Source of the DNA: an uncultured Bacteroidales bacterium
GTDB lineage: Bacteria; Bacteroidota; Bacteroidia; Bacteroidales; Marinilabiliaceae
Length of the DNA: 50,360 bases
Assembly (NCBI GenBank): GCA_934699135.1
Contig: CAKUVM010000008.1
Location: forward strand, 1-50,360
Reading direction: 5' to 3'
In this document: piece after piece, positions 28,760 through 37,088 of the stretch
Numbering within the stretch: the stretch's first letter is position 1
Layout of the letters: every line of letters begins with the position of its first letter
Notes under the pieces: generated by a model
What the model saw: only the letters and a program-made list of their open reading frames with translations
The model's database searches: none
Told to the model about the DNA's origin: nothing
Translations under genes and position numbers: made by a program

Positions 28760-30033
28760 GACGCGACAGGGCTACGCCCCGTGATGGAGTCAAGCTGCGC
28801 CTTGAGTTTGTCGCTCTCGTCCATAAAGTCTATTATGGCGTCGTTGTCAATGGGCTCTGCGGGCGGCATCTCCACCCTGAGGGGGTCAATGGGCTTGCCG
28901 TCCCGCAAGATTCTGAAGTCGAGGTGCGGGCCTGTGGCCAATCCCGTCTGCCCCACTGCCCCTATGACGTCGCCCTGCCTCACGGACTTGCCTTGCGCAA
29001 TGCCTTTGGCAAAGTTGTTAAGGTGCATATAGACTGACGTATAGACGCTGTTGTGGCGAATCTTGACATAGTTGCCCCCGCCCTTGGCGTCATAGCCTTT
29101 GGCAACGACCTTGCCGTCTCCAATGGCCACCACGGGGGTGCCATTGGGCGCGGCGTAGTCAACGCCATGGTGTGGCCTGCGAATCTTCAGGATAGGATGC
29201 ATCCGCCCATGGCTGAAGCGGCTGGAGATGCGGCTGAAATGGAGCGGGGCCTTGAGGAATGCCCGCCGGAGGCTGTTACCCTGAAGGTCGTAATAGCCGG
29301 CTGTGCTGTCTCCCTGATGGCGGAAGGCGTAGTCTCGATGGCCGGAGGCCGAGATATACACCGCGGCGATGATGGGCGCCGTGCCGACAACCTGGCCGCC
29401 AACCACTCGCTCGTCATAGATGACCCCGAAACGGTCGCCGCGCCCAAGGCCGAAGAAATCGACCGTCCAGGCGAATATGTCGGAGAGGTCGAGGGCCACC
29501 TGCGGATCCACGCCCTGTTCGGCCAAGGCGTTCCACAAGCTGGAGGATATGGTCGCGGCCACTTTCCTGCGGCGCAAATCGACTCGCGCGTTGACCCTCG
29601 CCACCGTCACGCTGTCGGCAAAGGAGCAGCGGACGTAGCACGTGGGCGAGACCTCATAGACAAAGTGGCGCAACGGGCCGAGGCCAGACGTGTCCGCCAG
29701 ATGGAAGAAACAGCACGGCTGCCCCGCCCTCATCTGGCGGAAGTCGAACACGGGCAACGCTTTCTCATAGGCCGCGAGGGCGTCGGCATAGGGGAGACCC
29801 GCGCCCGTGAGCACTTGAGTTATCATCTGCCCCGGCCTTACCGTCGACCTCTCCACCACAAAAGAATCCATCGGCAACCCATAGAGCGTGGCCGTCGGCT
29901 CCACGGCCACCGAGTCCACAGCCTCCGCGGGTTGCCCGCCGCCCACGCACCCCGTGGCGGCAAGCCCGAGCCAAAGTGCCAGAGAGGCCACGGCCACGGG
30001 CGCGCAGATAGTCTTTCGTTGTTCCAATTTCAT
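28756..30033 (-). CDS. M23-family metallopeptidase lipoprotein (predicted peptidoglycan endopeptidase)
   Basis: The start is placed at 30033 because the longer alternative at 30069 lies inside the -7 promoter element. The 425-residue product opens with MKLEQRKTICAPV and a hydrophobic segment ending in a lipobox (LAATGC, Cys29), so it is probably a periplasm-facing lipoprotein. The middle resembles the substrate-occluding region common in M23 proteins of this phylum. The C-terminal peptidase domain has HHGVDYAAPNGTPVVAIGDG with the zinc ligand pair His288 and Asp292, and GPHLDFRI. In the usual HxH motif the second His is a zinc ligand; here that position is Asp372. Known family role: cleaving peptidoglycan cross-bridges or regulating other hydrolases. 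First gene of the operon leading to sprA. Confidence 0.88.
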   Translation of the reverse strand: MKLEQRKTICAPVAVASLALWLGLAATGCVGGGQPAEAVDSVAVEPTATLYGLPMDSFVVERSTVRPGQMITQVLTGAGLPYADALAAYEKALPVFDFRQMRAGQPCCFFHLADTSGLGPLRHFVYEVSPTCYVRCSFADSVTVARVNARVDLRRRKVAATISSSLWNALAEQGVDPQVALDLSDIFAWTVDFFGLGRGDRFGVIYDERVVGGQVVGTAPIIAAVYISASGHRDYAFRHQGDSTAGYYDLQGNSLRRAFLKAPLHFSRISSRFSHGRMHPILKIRRPHHGVDYAAPNGTPVVAIGDGKVVAKGYDAKGGGNYVKIRHNSVYTSVYMHLNNFAKGIAQGKSVRQGDVIGAVGQTGLATGPHLDFRILRDGKPIDPLRVEMPPAEPIDNDAIIDFMDESDKLKAQLDSITGRSPVAS

Positions 30034-30066
30034 CGCAATGGCGAGGCCGAAGGCCCCTAACATTAG

Positions 30067-30074
30067 CAAAGATA
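30067..30074 (-). promoter_or_regulatory. -7 promoter element of the M23-thiL-ruvA-sprA operon
   Basis: TATCTTTG on the minus strand is an exact match to the Bacteroidota -7 consensus TAnnTTTG. It sits 33 nt upstream of the chosen ATG at 30033, giving a short leader, and rules out the ATG at 30069. No clear TTTG lies 19-21 nt further upstream. Confidence 0.65.
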
Positions 30075-30102
30075 GTGCATTTATGTATTTAATGACGCGG
30101 GC

Positions 30103-30963
30103 TTAGCTCAGCAGCCTGTCTGGCGTGAGCTTGACCTGCATGGCAATGGTGGGCACGTCACAAGAGACGGGCCTCACGGCGGACCTCAGTTCATCTAGCT
30201 GCAGCCCGCCCTTGACATAGGGTCGGCACACGGGTCTGCAATTTTCGCAGATGCAGATGACGGAGCGATAGTCGGGGCTCTTTGGGACCACGCCCTTGCG
30301 GAGCGAGGCCAAATACAGGAGCTGGGGCACGTAGTCAAGGCGGCCGTAGACATAGTCGAAGTCGAAGCCACAAATGTCACACACGTGGCGGTATCGCCTA
30401 TAGAGGTGGGGATATATGTCTTGCGAGAAGCAGAGCAGGGAGGCTGGGCGCAGCAGCGTCAGCGCCTTTGGCTTGCGGGAGCGGCCGCCCACGGTGGAGA
30501 AAGAGTCGAAGTGCGCCACCACGAAATCTAGCCACAAGTCAATGGCTTTGGCCTCTTGGCGCGCGTCTAGCCGCACGGCGCCACCAAGCCCCTCCCAGTC
30601 AATATCGGGGATGGCAGCGGCCAAATCGGCTGCGCGGAGCGTGTCATAGCTCTCTGTCTGAAAAAGGTAGAGCGGCAAAACCCTGGAGACCTTAAAGCCT
30701 TGCCGCGGCTCTTTCCCGCAGTCTTCGGCAAAGGCGGCCACCATGGCCACCCCGCCTTTGCAACCATCGACGGAGCTGCGCAAGACGAAGATTATGTCGT
30801 CTCGCACAGCGGCGCAGTCAGACGGCAGCTCCCACGTGCAAGTGAGCAGACGCCCCTCATGGCGCGATGGGTCGTGGCCAAGCATGGTCTTCATAATGTC
30901 GTCAAACTCTTCGGTGCCGGAAGAGGACGCGGAAGAGTCCCAAGGTACAAAATATACGTTCAT
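30103..30963 (-). CDS. Unassigned protein with a degenerate HNH-like zinc site
   Basis: I do not recognise this 286-residue protein as a named family. The frame extends upstream to 31074, but that part spans a terminator hairpin and a promoter-like element, so the start MNVYFVPWDSS at 30963 is preferred. The N-terminal two thirds shows mixed alpha/beta character with no clear motif. The C-terminal third has HVCDICGFDFDYVYG (Cys195, Cys198) and, about 40 residues on, ICICENCRPVC (Cys237, Cys239, Cys242, Cys246). This is the framework of the HNH nuclease zinc fold, CxxCGFDF ... CxxC. The catalytic HH/HVHH segment between the Cys pairs is absent (DYVPQLLYLAS instead), and the usual CH...H tail is CRPVC. 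A zinc-structured, non-catalytic nucleic-acid or protein-binding role is possible but unproven. Confidence 0.75.
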   Translation of the reverse strand: MNVYFVPWDSSASSSGTEEFDDIMKTMLGHDPSRHEGRLLTCTWELPSDCAAVRDDIIFVLRSSVDGCKGGVAMVAAFAEDCGKEPRQGFKVSRVLPLYLFQTESYDTLRAADLAAAIPDIDWEGLGGAVRLDARQEAKAIDLWLDFVVAHFDSFSTVGGRSRKPKALTLLRPASLLCFSQDIYPHLYRRYRHVCDICGFDFDYVYGRLDYVPQLLYLASLRKGVVPKSPDYRSVICICENCRPVCRPYVKGGLQLDELRSAVRPVSCDVPTIAMQVKLTPDRLLS

Positions 30964-30968
30964 AGCGT

Positions 30969-30976
30969 CAAAATTA
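30969..30976 (-). promoter_or_regulatory. Promoter element of the HNH-like gene
   Basis: TAATTTTG on the minus strand matches TAnnTTTG exactly, with TTTCG 19 nt upstream (30996-31000). The ATG at 30963 is only 5 nt downstream of the element, so the transcript would have almost no leader. Confidence 0.45.
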
Positions 30977-31022
30977 CGGCTAATGGGCGAAAGGGCGAAA
31001 TGCGCCGCGGCCCAAAGGGCAT

Positions 31023-31065
31023 AAAAAAGCACCCCCCGCCTCACCTGTCGCAGGTCGAGGCGGGG
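31023..31065 (-). terminator. Rho-independent terminator of the efflux operon
   Basis: Arms CCCCGCCT (31034-31041) and AGGCGGGG (58-65 of that line, i.e. 31058-31065), with an inner ACCT/AGGT pair, form a GC-rich hairpin. On the minus strand it is followed by a run of six Ts (31023-31028). It lies about 100 nt after the stop of the PII-like gene, the last gene of the RND operon. Confidence 0.85.
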
Positions 31066-31163
31066 AAATGCCACTCACTAATCAAAAACCAAACTATCGC
31101 TGTTGTTATCTATTGGATGTGTATGAGAACTGGCGCAGGGTCGTCAGACTTGCGGTTTTTTTT

Positions 31164-31457
31164 TCAATATTGCTGCTCTATGTTCCAGACGAAGGCCCTG
31201 ATGCCGTTCTCCTTGTTCACGTTGTCGAGTTTCTCGACATATTTGAGCAGGAGCGGCACCATGTCGTCTTCCACGACAGTGATCACCGAGCTGTTCATCT
31301 CTGGCCATGCGTGGCTGGCCATACGGGGCTCGCCCCCGTTGGTGCCTTGGCCAAAGACGAGAGGGAACTTGGTGTAGCCCTTTATCTGGAGGCGGTCGAA
31401 GATGTACTCCACACGCTCGGTAAGAGCCTGGTTATATATGATGAATACGGCCTTCAT
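31164..31457 (-). CDS. PII-like small protein at the end of the RND efflux operon
   Basis: This 97-residue protein (start MKAVFIIYNQALTERVEYIF) has the size and alternating beta/alpha pattern of the PII/CutA-like ferredoxin fold. Notable stretches are EPRMASHAWPEMNSSVITVV and KLDNVNKENGIRAFVWNIE. I recognise it as the kind of PII-like protein found beside RND pumps in Bacteroidales. Classical PII proteins sense nucleotides and 2-oxoglutarate and control partners through a T-loop; no uridylylation Tyr motif of that sort is evident here. It starts 34 nt after the pump stop and ahead of the operon terminator, so it is co-transcribed with the pump. A regulatory or assembly role for the pump is inference; the ligand is unknown. 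Confidence 0.75.
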   Translation of the reverse strand: MKAVFIIYNQALTERVEYIFDRLQIKGYTKFPLVFGQGTNGGEPRMASHAWPEMNSSVITVVEDDMVPLLLKYVEKLDNVNKENGIRAFVWNIEQQY

Positions 31458-31491
31458 GGTCTCAATTCTTTGTTAGGTTCTTGTTGTCAGG

Positions 31492-34400
31492 TTATTTGTT
31501 GAGCCCAATCCTCTTGCTCTCGGGGAGGTCTCGCTGCGGGTCGAAGTCGGCCATGAAGCGATATTCTTTCCTCTCGGCCTTCTTCTTGTCTCGGCTGCCG
31601 CTCTTGTCTACCGAGGCGTAGACGGCAGGCACAATGAGCATGGTGATGATGGTGGAGAAGACCATGCCGCCGATGACGGCCACGCCCATGGGCTGCCACG
31701 TCTCAGAGCCCTCGCTCGTGGAGAGCGCCATAGGCAGCATGCCGAGCATGGTGGTAAGCGACGTCATGAGTACAGGGCGCAGACGGCTGCGGCAGCTGAG
31801 GGCTATGGCGTCATGGAGCTTGACCCCGCGCTCGCGCATGAGGTTGATATAGTCTATCAGCACGATGCCGTTTTTCGTCACGATGCCTATGAGCATCATG
31901 GCGCCAAGGGCGGCCACCACGGAGAGGTTGACGTTGAAGATGAGCAGGGCCAGGATTACGCCCGTGAAGGCGAACGGAATGGCGAGCATGATGATGCCGG
32001 GCATGACGAAGCTCTCGAACTCGGCCGCCATGACAAGGTAGACGAGGAGGAGCGACAGCACGATGAGCATTCCCAACGCTCCGAACGAGTCTTGCTGATC
32101 CTCATAGGCGCCGCCGATGTAGATGGAGTATTCTGACGGCACGTCCATCTTGTCTATGACTTTTTGCGCGGCCACTGCAATGTCTCCCATAGCGTAGCCG
32201 GCCGCCGGGGTGACGCTGACTTTGAGCATCCTCTGCTTGCTCTTGCGCTCAATGGATGGCGGGTTGTAACCCTCGCGCAAGTCGCCGAGCTCTTTGAGGC
32301 GTACCTTCTCGCCGTGGCCGTCGGTTATGAGCATGTTCTCAATGTCCGCGATCTTGGAGCGATATTTCTCCTCAAGGCGCACTATGATGTCATACTCGTC
32401 TCCGTCCTCCTTGAATTTGGAGTTTCTGTAGCCATAGACATAGTAGCGGACGAGGGAGCCCACTCCCGACGTGGTGAGGCCGTGGCGGGCCAGTTTCTCG
32501 CGGTCGAGGTGGAGCTGCAGCTCCGTCTTGTCGTCACCTCGGCTGATGAGGATGTCTTCAGCCCCGGGGATGGTCTTGAGCCGCGCCTTCAGCTCCTGCG
32601 CGAAGCGGCTGGTGCCAGAGAAGTCGTGGCCGAAGACCTCAATGTCCACCGTGTTGCCCGTGGAGCCGCTGGAGCCGAACGAGAGCTCATAGTCAAGAAT
32701 CTCGGGGAATGAGTTGAGAATCTTGCGGACGTCATCGCCCATGACGAAGACGGAGCGGTCGCGATCCTTTAGGTCGACGGTGCGGAGGCGCATGTTGAAG
32801 ATGTTGTTTCCTGTGGTGCTCATCATCGAGGCGAAAGAGGCCTCCTCCTCAGAGCCGTAGGAGGTGGAGATGATGGTGACCTCCGGGATCTTGACGCGGA
32901 TGATGGAATCCACCTGCATGGCGATGGCCTTGGTCACCTCCACGCGCTGCCCCTGCTGCATCTTGGCGTAGACGTTGAGGTTGCTCTGGTCGTTTTGCGG
33001 GAAGAACTCCGTGTGGAGGAACGGCGCAAGGAAGAGAGACGCGATGAAGAGAGCCGTCATGGACGTGATGGTCAGAGCCTTGTGGCCAAGAACCCAACGG
33101 ATGAGCCTCTCGTAGAAGTTGTCAAGCCCATTGAGCCATTTCTGACTCCAGCGGTAGAAGCTGAAGCCTTTGTATGTGCGGTCTTCCTCCGCGTCTCGCA
33201 GCTTCAAGAACTTGGAACACAGCATTGGCGTGAGCGAGATGGCCGTGAGGGTGGAGGTGGAGACGCAGATGCATATGATCCATCCGAGGGGCTTGAAGAA
33301 GATGCCCATGATGCCGGGGATCATGGTAAGGGGGAAGAAGACGGCGATGGTGACGAGCGTGGTGACGATGACTGACGTCCAGACCTCGTTGGTGCCATAT
33401 TTTGCGGCCTCCTTGGGCCTGGAGCCACGGTCAACGTGCTTGGTCACGTTTTCCAACACCACGATGGCGTCGTCAACCACCATGCCTATGGCGATGGAGA
33501 GCGACATGAGCGTTATGGTGTTGAGCGAGCCATCGGTGACGGCCAGGTAGATGAACGCCACAATGAGCGAGATGGGGATGGTGAGCGCGATCACGAATGT
33601 GGAACGCCAACGGCCCAGGAAGAAGAAAACCACGATGACGACGAAGAGCAACGCGTAGAAAAGCGTCTCCTTCAGGTTGTCAATGGCCTTGATGATGAAG
33701 TCTGAGTTGTCCGTGATCATCTGGAACTTGATGTCGGACGGGAGCTCCCTTTGCGCTTTCTCAATCTCGGCGCGCGCCTCGGAGGCCACTGCCACCGCGT
33801 TGGCGTCAGACTGCTTGGTCACGAGCAAGATGCAGCCGTTTTGGCGGTTGACCTGGGTCTCCAGGGTTATGTCTTTGAGCGTGTCTCGGACTGACGCTAT
33901 GTCTGACAGCTTGACCGTCTTGCCTTCGCTCAGCGCTATGGGGATGTTCTTGATCTCGTCGCTCTCTTCAAACTCACCCTCCACGCGGAGCGAGTAGTCC
34001 TCCTTGCCCACTTTGACGTTGCCCGCCGAGATGTCTTTGTTCTCGGCCAAGATGGTGTTGCCTATCTGGGCCAGGGTGAGGTTGTAGGCGTCGAGCTTGT
34101 TTGGGTCAAGGTCTACATAGACCACGCGCTCGGCGATGCCGGACACGTAGGCCGAGGCCACGCCATCGACTCGGTTGAGGTTCATGATGACCTTGTCGTC
34201 CAATATCTTGTAAAGTCCGGAATAGGACTGCTCCGCCGTGACGGCGTAGACGAGGGTAGGCATCATGGAGGTGGAGATCCTCATGATGGTGGGTCGGTCA
34301 ATGTCGTCGGGCAGGTTGTTCATGGCCTTGTCCACGGCATCGCGCACGTCGTTGGAGGCGTTGTCAAGGTTGATGCCCCACTCGAACTCCAGCGTGACGA

Positions 34401-34668
34401 CTGAGAGGTTGTCATATGACGTTGAGGTCATCTCTTTGAGGTCGTCAACGGAGTTGAGCTGATCCTCAAGCTGCTTGGTGACGTTTTGCTCAATATCGGT
34501 GGCGTTGGCGCCCGGATATGTGGCCATGACCGTGATGTACGGCGGGTCCATCTTGGGGTACTGGTCGATAGGGAGCGTTATGTAGCTGTAGATGCCGATG
34601 ACGATGACGGCCACGAAGACCATCATTGTCGATATCGGCTTCTCTACGGCGGTGCTGAATATACTCAT
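31492..34668 (-). CDS. RND-family efflux pump, inner-membrane transporter (AcrB/MexB-like)
   Basis: The 1,058-residue proton-driven antiporter would export hydrophobic or amphiphilic compounds through a tripartite complex. Features in order: TM1 (STMMVFVAVIVIGIYSYI), a first large periplasmic loop with porter subdomains, TM2-TM6, a second large loop, and TM8-TM12. TM4 carries the proton-relay Asp pair (IGMVVDDAIVVLENV, Asp399-Asp400) typical of HAE-1 pumps. The C-terminal half has GIVTKNGIVLIDYINLMRERG and RLRPVLMTSLTTMLGMLP. A charged cytoplasmic tail (DKKKAERKEYRF) follows. It lies 39 nt after the adaptor gene and 34 nt before the PII-like gene. The substrate cannot be read from sequence; drugs, bile salts and fatty acids are usual for the family. 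Confidence 0.96.
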   Translation of the reverse strand: MSIFSTAVEKPISTMMVFVAVIVIGIYSYITLPIDQYPKMDPPYITVMATYPGANATDIEQNVTKQLEDQLNSVDDLKEMTSTSYDNLSVVTLEFEWGINLDNASNDVRDAVDKAMNNLPDDIDRPTIMRISTSMMPTLVYAVTAEQSYSGLYKILDDKVIMNLNRVDGVASAYVSGIAERVVYVDLDPNKLDAYNLTLAQIGNTILAENKDISAGNVKVGKEDYSLRVEGEFEESDEIKNIPIALSEGKTVKLSDIASVRDTLKDITLETQVNRQNGCILLVTKQSDANAVAVASEARAEIEKAQRELPSDIKFQMITDNSDFIIKAIDNLKETLFYALLFVVIVVFFFLGRWRSTFVIALTIPISLIVAFIYLAVTDGSLNTITLMSLSIAIGMVVDDAIVVLENVTKHVDRGSRPKEAAKYGTNEVWTSVIVTTLVTIAVFFPLTMIPGIMGIFFKPLGWIICICVSTSTLTAISLTPMLCSKFLKLRDAEEDRTYKGFSFYRWSQKWLNGLDNFYERLIRWVLGHKALTITSMTALFIASLFLAPFLHTEFFPQNDQSNLNVYAKMQQGQRVEVTKAIAMQVDSIIRVKIPEVTIISTSYGSEEEASFASMMSTTGNNIFNMRLRTVDLKDRDRSVFVMGDDVRKILNSFPEILDYELSFGSSGSTGNTVDIEVFGHDFSGTSRFAQELKARLKTIPGAEDILISRGDDKTELQLHLDREKLARHGLTTSGVGSLVRYYVYGYRNSKFKEDGDEYDIIVRLEEKYRSKIADIENMLITDGHGEKVRLKELGDLREGYNPPSIERKSKQRMLKVSVTPAAGYAMGDIAVAAQKVIDKMDVPSEYSIYIGGAYEDQQDSFGALGMLIVLSLLLVYLVMAAEFESFVMPGIIMLAIPFAFTGVILALLIFNVNLSVVAALGAMMLIGIVTKNGIVLIDYINLMRERGVKLHDAIALSCRSRLRPVLMTSLTTMLGMLPMALSTSEGSETWQPMGVAVIGGMVFSTIITMLIVPAVYASVDKSGSRDKKKAERKEYRFMADFDPQRDLPESKRIGLNK

Positions 34669-34707
34669 GTCAGAAAGTATGAGTTATGCGTAATCCCGTG
34701 TGTCTTG

Positions 34708-35760
34708 TTATTGCTTGATGTTGAGCTTTCGCCCGTCAACGAGCTTGGCCTGGCCGGTGGAGACGATGAGGTCGCCATCGTTAATCTCGCCGTCAAGAGG
34801 CTCGACCTCCACCTTGTCGTCATATCGGTTGACCACCTTGACGGAGATTCGCTTTGCCACGCCGTCTTTCGCCAAGAAGATGTAGCGGTCGTTGGAGCCC
34901 TGCACTTTGAGCACCGCTATGGACTGGACGAGCCTGATGTGCGCCTTGCCCGTGGCGAAGATGACCGTGCCGTACATGCCGGGGCGCAGCTCCTCCGAGG
35001 CGTTGTCAAAGAGCAGCTCGACGGAGAATGTGCGTGTCTTGGAGTCTACACTGGGGTAGACAATGCTGACGTGGCCCTTGAAGAGGCGGTCGGGATACAC
35101 ATCGCTGCGGAGCGACACGCTCATGCCCTTCTTCACCTCGAGGTAATATTTCTCCGAGATGTTGACGATGGCCTTCATGGGGTTTATCTCCTCAATGGAG
35201 ATGATGGAGGGCTTGGCGGCCCCGCCGTAGGCTCCGCCCATATAGAGCTCGCCCTCCTCCATATATTTGCCGGTGACGACGCCGTTGAACGGCGCCACGA
35301 GGCGAGTGTTCTCCTTGAGGTTGGCCATGGCCGTCTTCATGACCTCGTATTGCGTGACGGCGGCGTCGTAATTCTGCTGCGAGATGGAGCCCGTCTCCAT
35401 AAGTTTCACGGCGCGGTTATATTCAGTCTCAAGGTTCTTGAGTTGCAATTTCTGCTGTTCCAGGTTGTTCTCGTCCATTTCCACAAGCAGCTGCCCCTTG
35501 TGGATGTGGTCTCCCACCTCGACGTATATCTTCTTTATGCGCGTGCCAGTGAGCGTCGGGGCGTAATAGACCTGCTCGTTGGCCTCGAGGTTGGCGGTAT
35601 ATTCTATGGTTCTCTCCACATCTGTGGCGCGGATGGTGTCCACCCTCACAAGCACGGCATCGTCTTCCGTCGTCTGCTCCTGCTGTTTTTCTCCGCCGCA
35701 AGCCGTCAGCATGGGCATTGAGATGAGGGCAAGCGAGCCGAATATCAAACTCTTTTCCAT
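34708..35760 (-). CDS. RND efflux periplasmic adaptor, lipoprotein (AcrA/MexA-like)
   Basis: A 350-residue membrane fusion protein that bridges the inner-membrane pump and outer-membrane channel. The signal sequence ends in a lipobox (MPMLTAC, Cys21), so it is lipid-anchored. Then come the barrel-sandwich hybrid (IKKIYVEVGDHIHKGQLLVEMD), an alpha-helical hairpin (about residues 95-160, NLEQQKLQLKNLETEYNRAV), the second half of the lipoyl-like domain (RLVAPFNGVVTGKYMEEGE), a beta-barrel domain and the membrane-proximal domain (GDLIVSTGQAKLVDGRKL). The Gly-rich insert MGGAYGGAAKPS is slightly unusual. It sits between the channel and pump genes with gaps of 60 and 39 nt. Confidence 0.95.
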   Translation of the reverse strand: MEKSLIFGSLALISMPMLTACGGEKQQEQTTEDDAVLVRVDTIRATDVERTIEYTANLEANEQVYYAPTLTGTRIKKIYVEVGDHIHKGQLLVEMDENNLEQQKLQLKNLETEYNRAVKLMETGSISQQNYDAAVTQYEVMKTAMANLKENTRLVAPFNGVVTGKYMEEGELYMGGAYGGAAKPSIISIEEINPMKAIVNISEKYYLEVKKGMSVSLRSDVYPDRLFKGHVSIVYPSVDSKTRTFSVELLFDNASEELRPGMYGTVIFATGKAHIRLVQSIAVLKVQGSNDRYIFLAKDGVAKRISVKVVNRYDDKVEVEPLDGEINDGDLIVSTGQAKLVDGRKLNIKQ

Positions 35761-35820
35761 TTAATCTATCTTGTGTTTTTGTTTACTGAAGAAATGTGAC
35801 AGGCCTCTTGCGCGCTCCGC

Positions 35821-37083
35821 CTAGAGCATGTTGTAGAGTTTCAACAGCTTGACCTGCGCGGAAAGGAGGTCGAGGCTGGCCGAGGCGTAGGCGCTCTCTG
35901 CCGAGAGGTAGTTGGTGTTGGCCTGCGTGAGGTCGAGGCTGGAGAGCGCGCCCTGGTCATACTTGTTGCGGTAGTTCTGAAGCACTCGGCGCGCCACCTC
36001 GAGGTTTTTCTTTTGGAGGTCGTAGGCGTCGGTCGCCGTCTGGAGGTCAAAGGCGTATTGCTCGGCGTTTTGCGCCAAGTTGTCTTCAAGGAGGGCAATG
36101 TTGGTCTCTGTCTTGCGGAGGTCAATCTGCGCCTGCTTCAGCTGCGAGTGCCTTTGGAAACCGGAGAATATGGGGATGTTGAGCGTCAGGTTCCCGACGT
36201 GGTCGAAGTTCATGAAGCCGCCCTTGATGGCGTTGGAATATTGGTATGCGGCTGTGAACGTGGGTATGTAGGCGAACTTTCGGAGCTTGACAGTCTGCTC
36301 GCCCACCTCGCGGCTTATGAGCAACTGCTTGTATTGGGCGTTTTTGGAGATGTCTAGGCTCGCGGTGTCCACGCCCCTGTTGGCCTCCAAGGCGGCGTCT
36401 AGCGTCTGAGTCACCTCAATTTTTGTGGCAATGTCAATGCCCATCTGCAGCACCAGGAGTTTCTTGGTGCTCTCGAGGCTACGCTGGAGGGAGAGGATGG
36501 AGTTCTGTATGGTGGAGACGTTGATGTTGATCTGGTCAACGTCTGTCTGTTCCAGGGTTCCCACCTCATAGCACCTGGCCGTGTGGTTGGCAATCTCTTG
36601 CATATCCACGAGGTTGTCTTTGAGGATGTCCATGTTGCGTTGGAGTGTCAGGACTGCGTAGTACGTGTCAGCCACGTTGGCTTTGACGTCGAGCTCGGTC
36701 TGCTCCACGGTGGCATCGGTGAGCCGTTGGGCAATCTTGGCAACTTTTACTGAGGCCACCTGCTGCATGGCGAACGTCCACGAGGCCGTGGCGGCCAAAG
36801 TCAGCGAGTTTGGCATCTTGATGGCCATTTCCCCGAAGTTCATCTCCTTGCCGAAATAGGTGGTGCCAGTGAGGGAGGCGCTGACCTGAGGCAGGCCCTG
36901 CGAGCGCGCCTCGCGCACCTTTTGGTAATACGTCTCGCGATCCAGCGCGCTGGCCTGCAACTGCTTGTTGTGTTGCACGGCGCTTGTCATGGACGTCTGC
37001 AGATCCACGTTCATGGCCTCCTGCGCCCTGACCGTCGCAGCCACGGCCAAAGACGCGGCCACTGTGACAATTAAAGCTTTCAT
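35821..37083 (-). CDS. TolC-like outer-membrane efflux channel
   Basis: This 420-residue outer-membrane efflux protein would form the trimeric exit duct of the pump. A cleavable signal peptide (MKALIVTVAASLAVAATVRAQ) is followed by two homologous outer-membrane-efflux repeats with long helices. Examples are QHNKQLQASALDRETYYQKV and ATDAYDLQKKNLEVARRVLQ, joined by short strand segments such as GLPQVSASLTGTTYFG. The end LSAESAYASASLDLLSAQVKL is typical of the family. It begins 5 nt after the TetR stop, so it is translated from the regulator's transcript. Confidence 0.94.
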   Translation of the reverse strand: MKALIVTVAASLAVAATVRAQEAMNVDLQTSMTSAVQHNKQLQASALDRETYYQKVREARSQGLPQVSASLTGTTYFGKEMNFGEMAIKMPNSLTLAATASWTFAMQQVASVKVAKIAQRLTDATVEQTELDVKANVADTYYAVLTLQRNMDILKDNLVDMQEIANHTARCYEVGTLEQTDVDQININVSTIQNSILSLQRSLESTKKLLVLQMGIDIATKIEVTQTLDAALEANRGVDTASLDISKNAQYKQLLISREVGEQTVKLRKFAYIPTFTAAYQYSNAIKGGFMNFDHVGNLTLNIPIFSGFQRHSQLKQAQIDLRKTETNIALLEDNLAQNAEQYAFDLQTATDAYDLQKKNLEVARRVLQNYRNKYDQGALSSLDLTQANTNYLSAESAYASASLDLLSAQVKLLKLYNML

Positions 37084-37088
37084 CTATT

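Noticed and set aside
30964..31074. N-terminal extension of the HNH-like protein to 31074
   Set aside because: It would run through the efflux-operon terminator and the TAATTTTG promoter element.
31156..31164. A9/T9 tract at the stop of the PII-like gene, considered as a slippage site
   Set aside because: It begins at the stop codon and continues downstream, so it could only affect the last codon.
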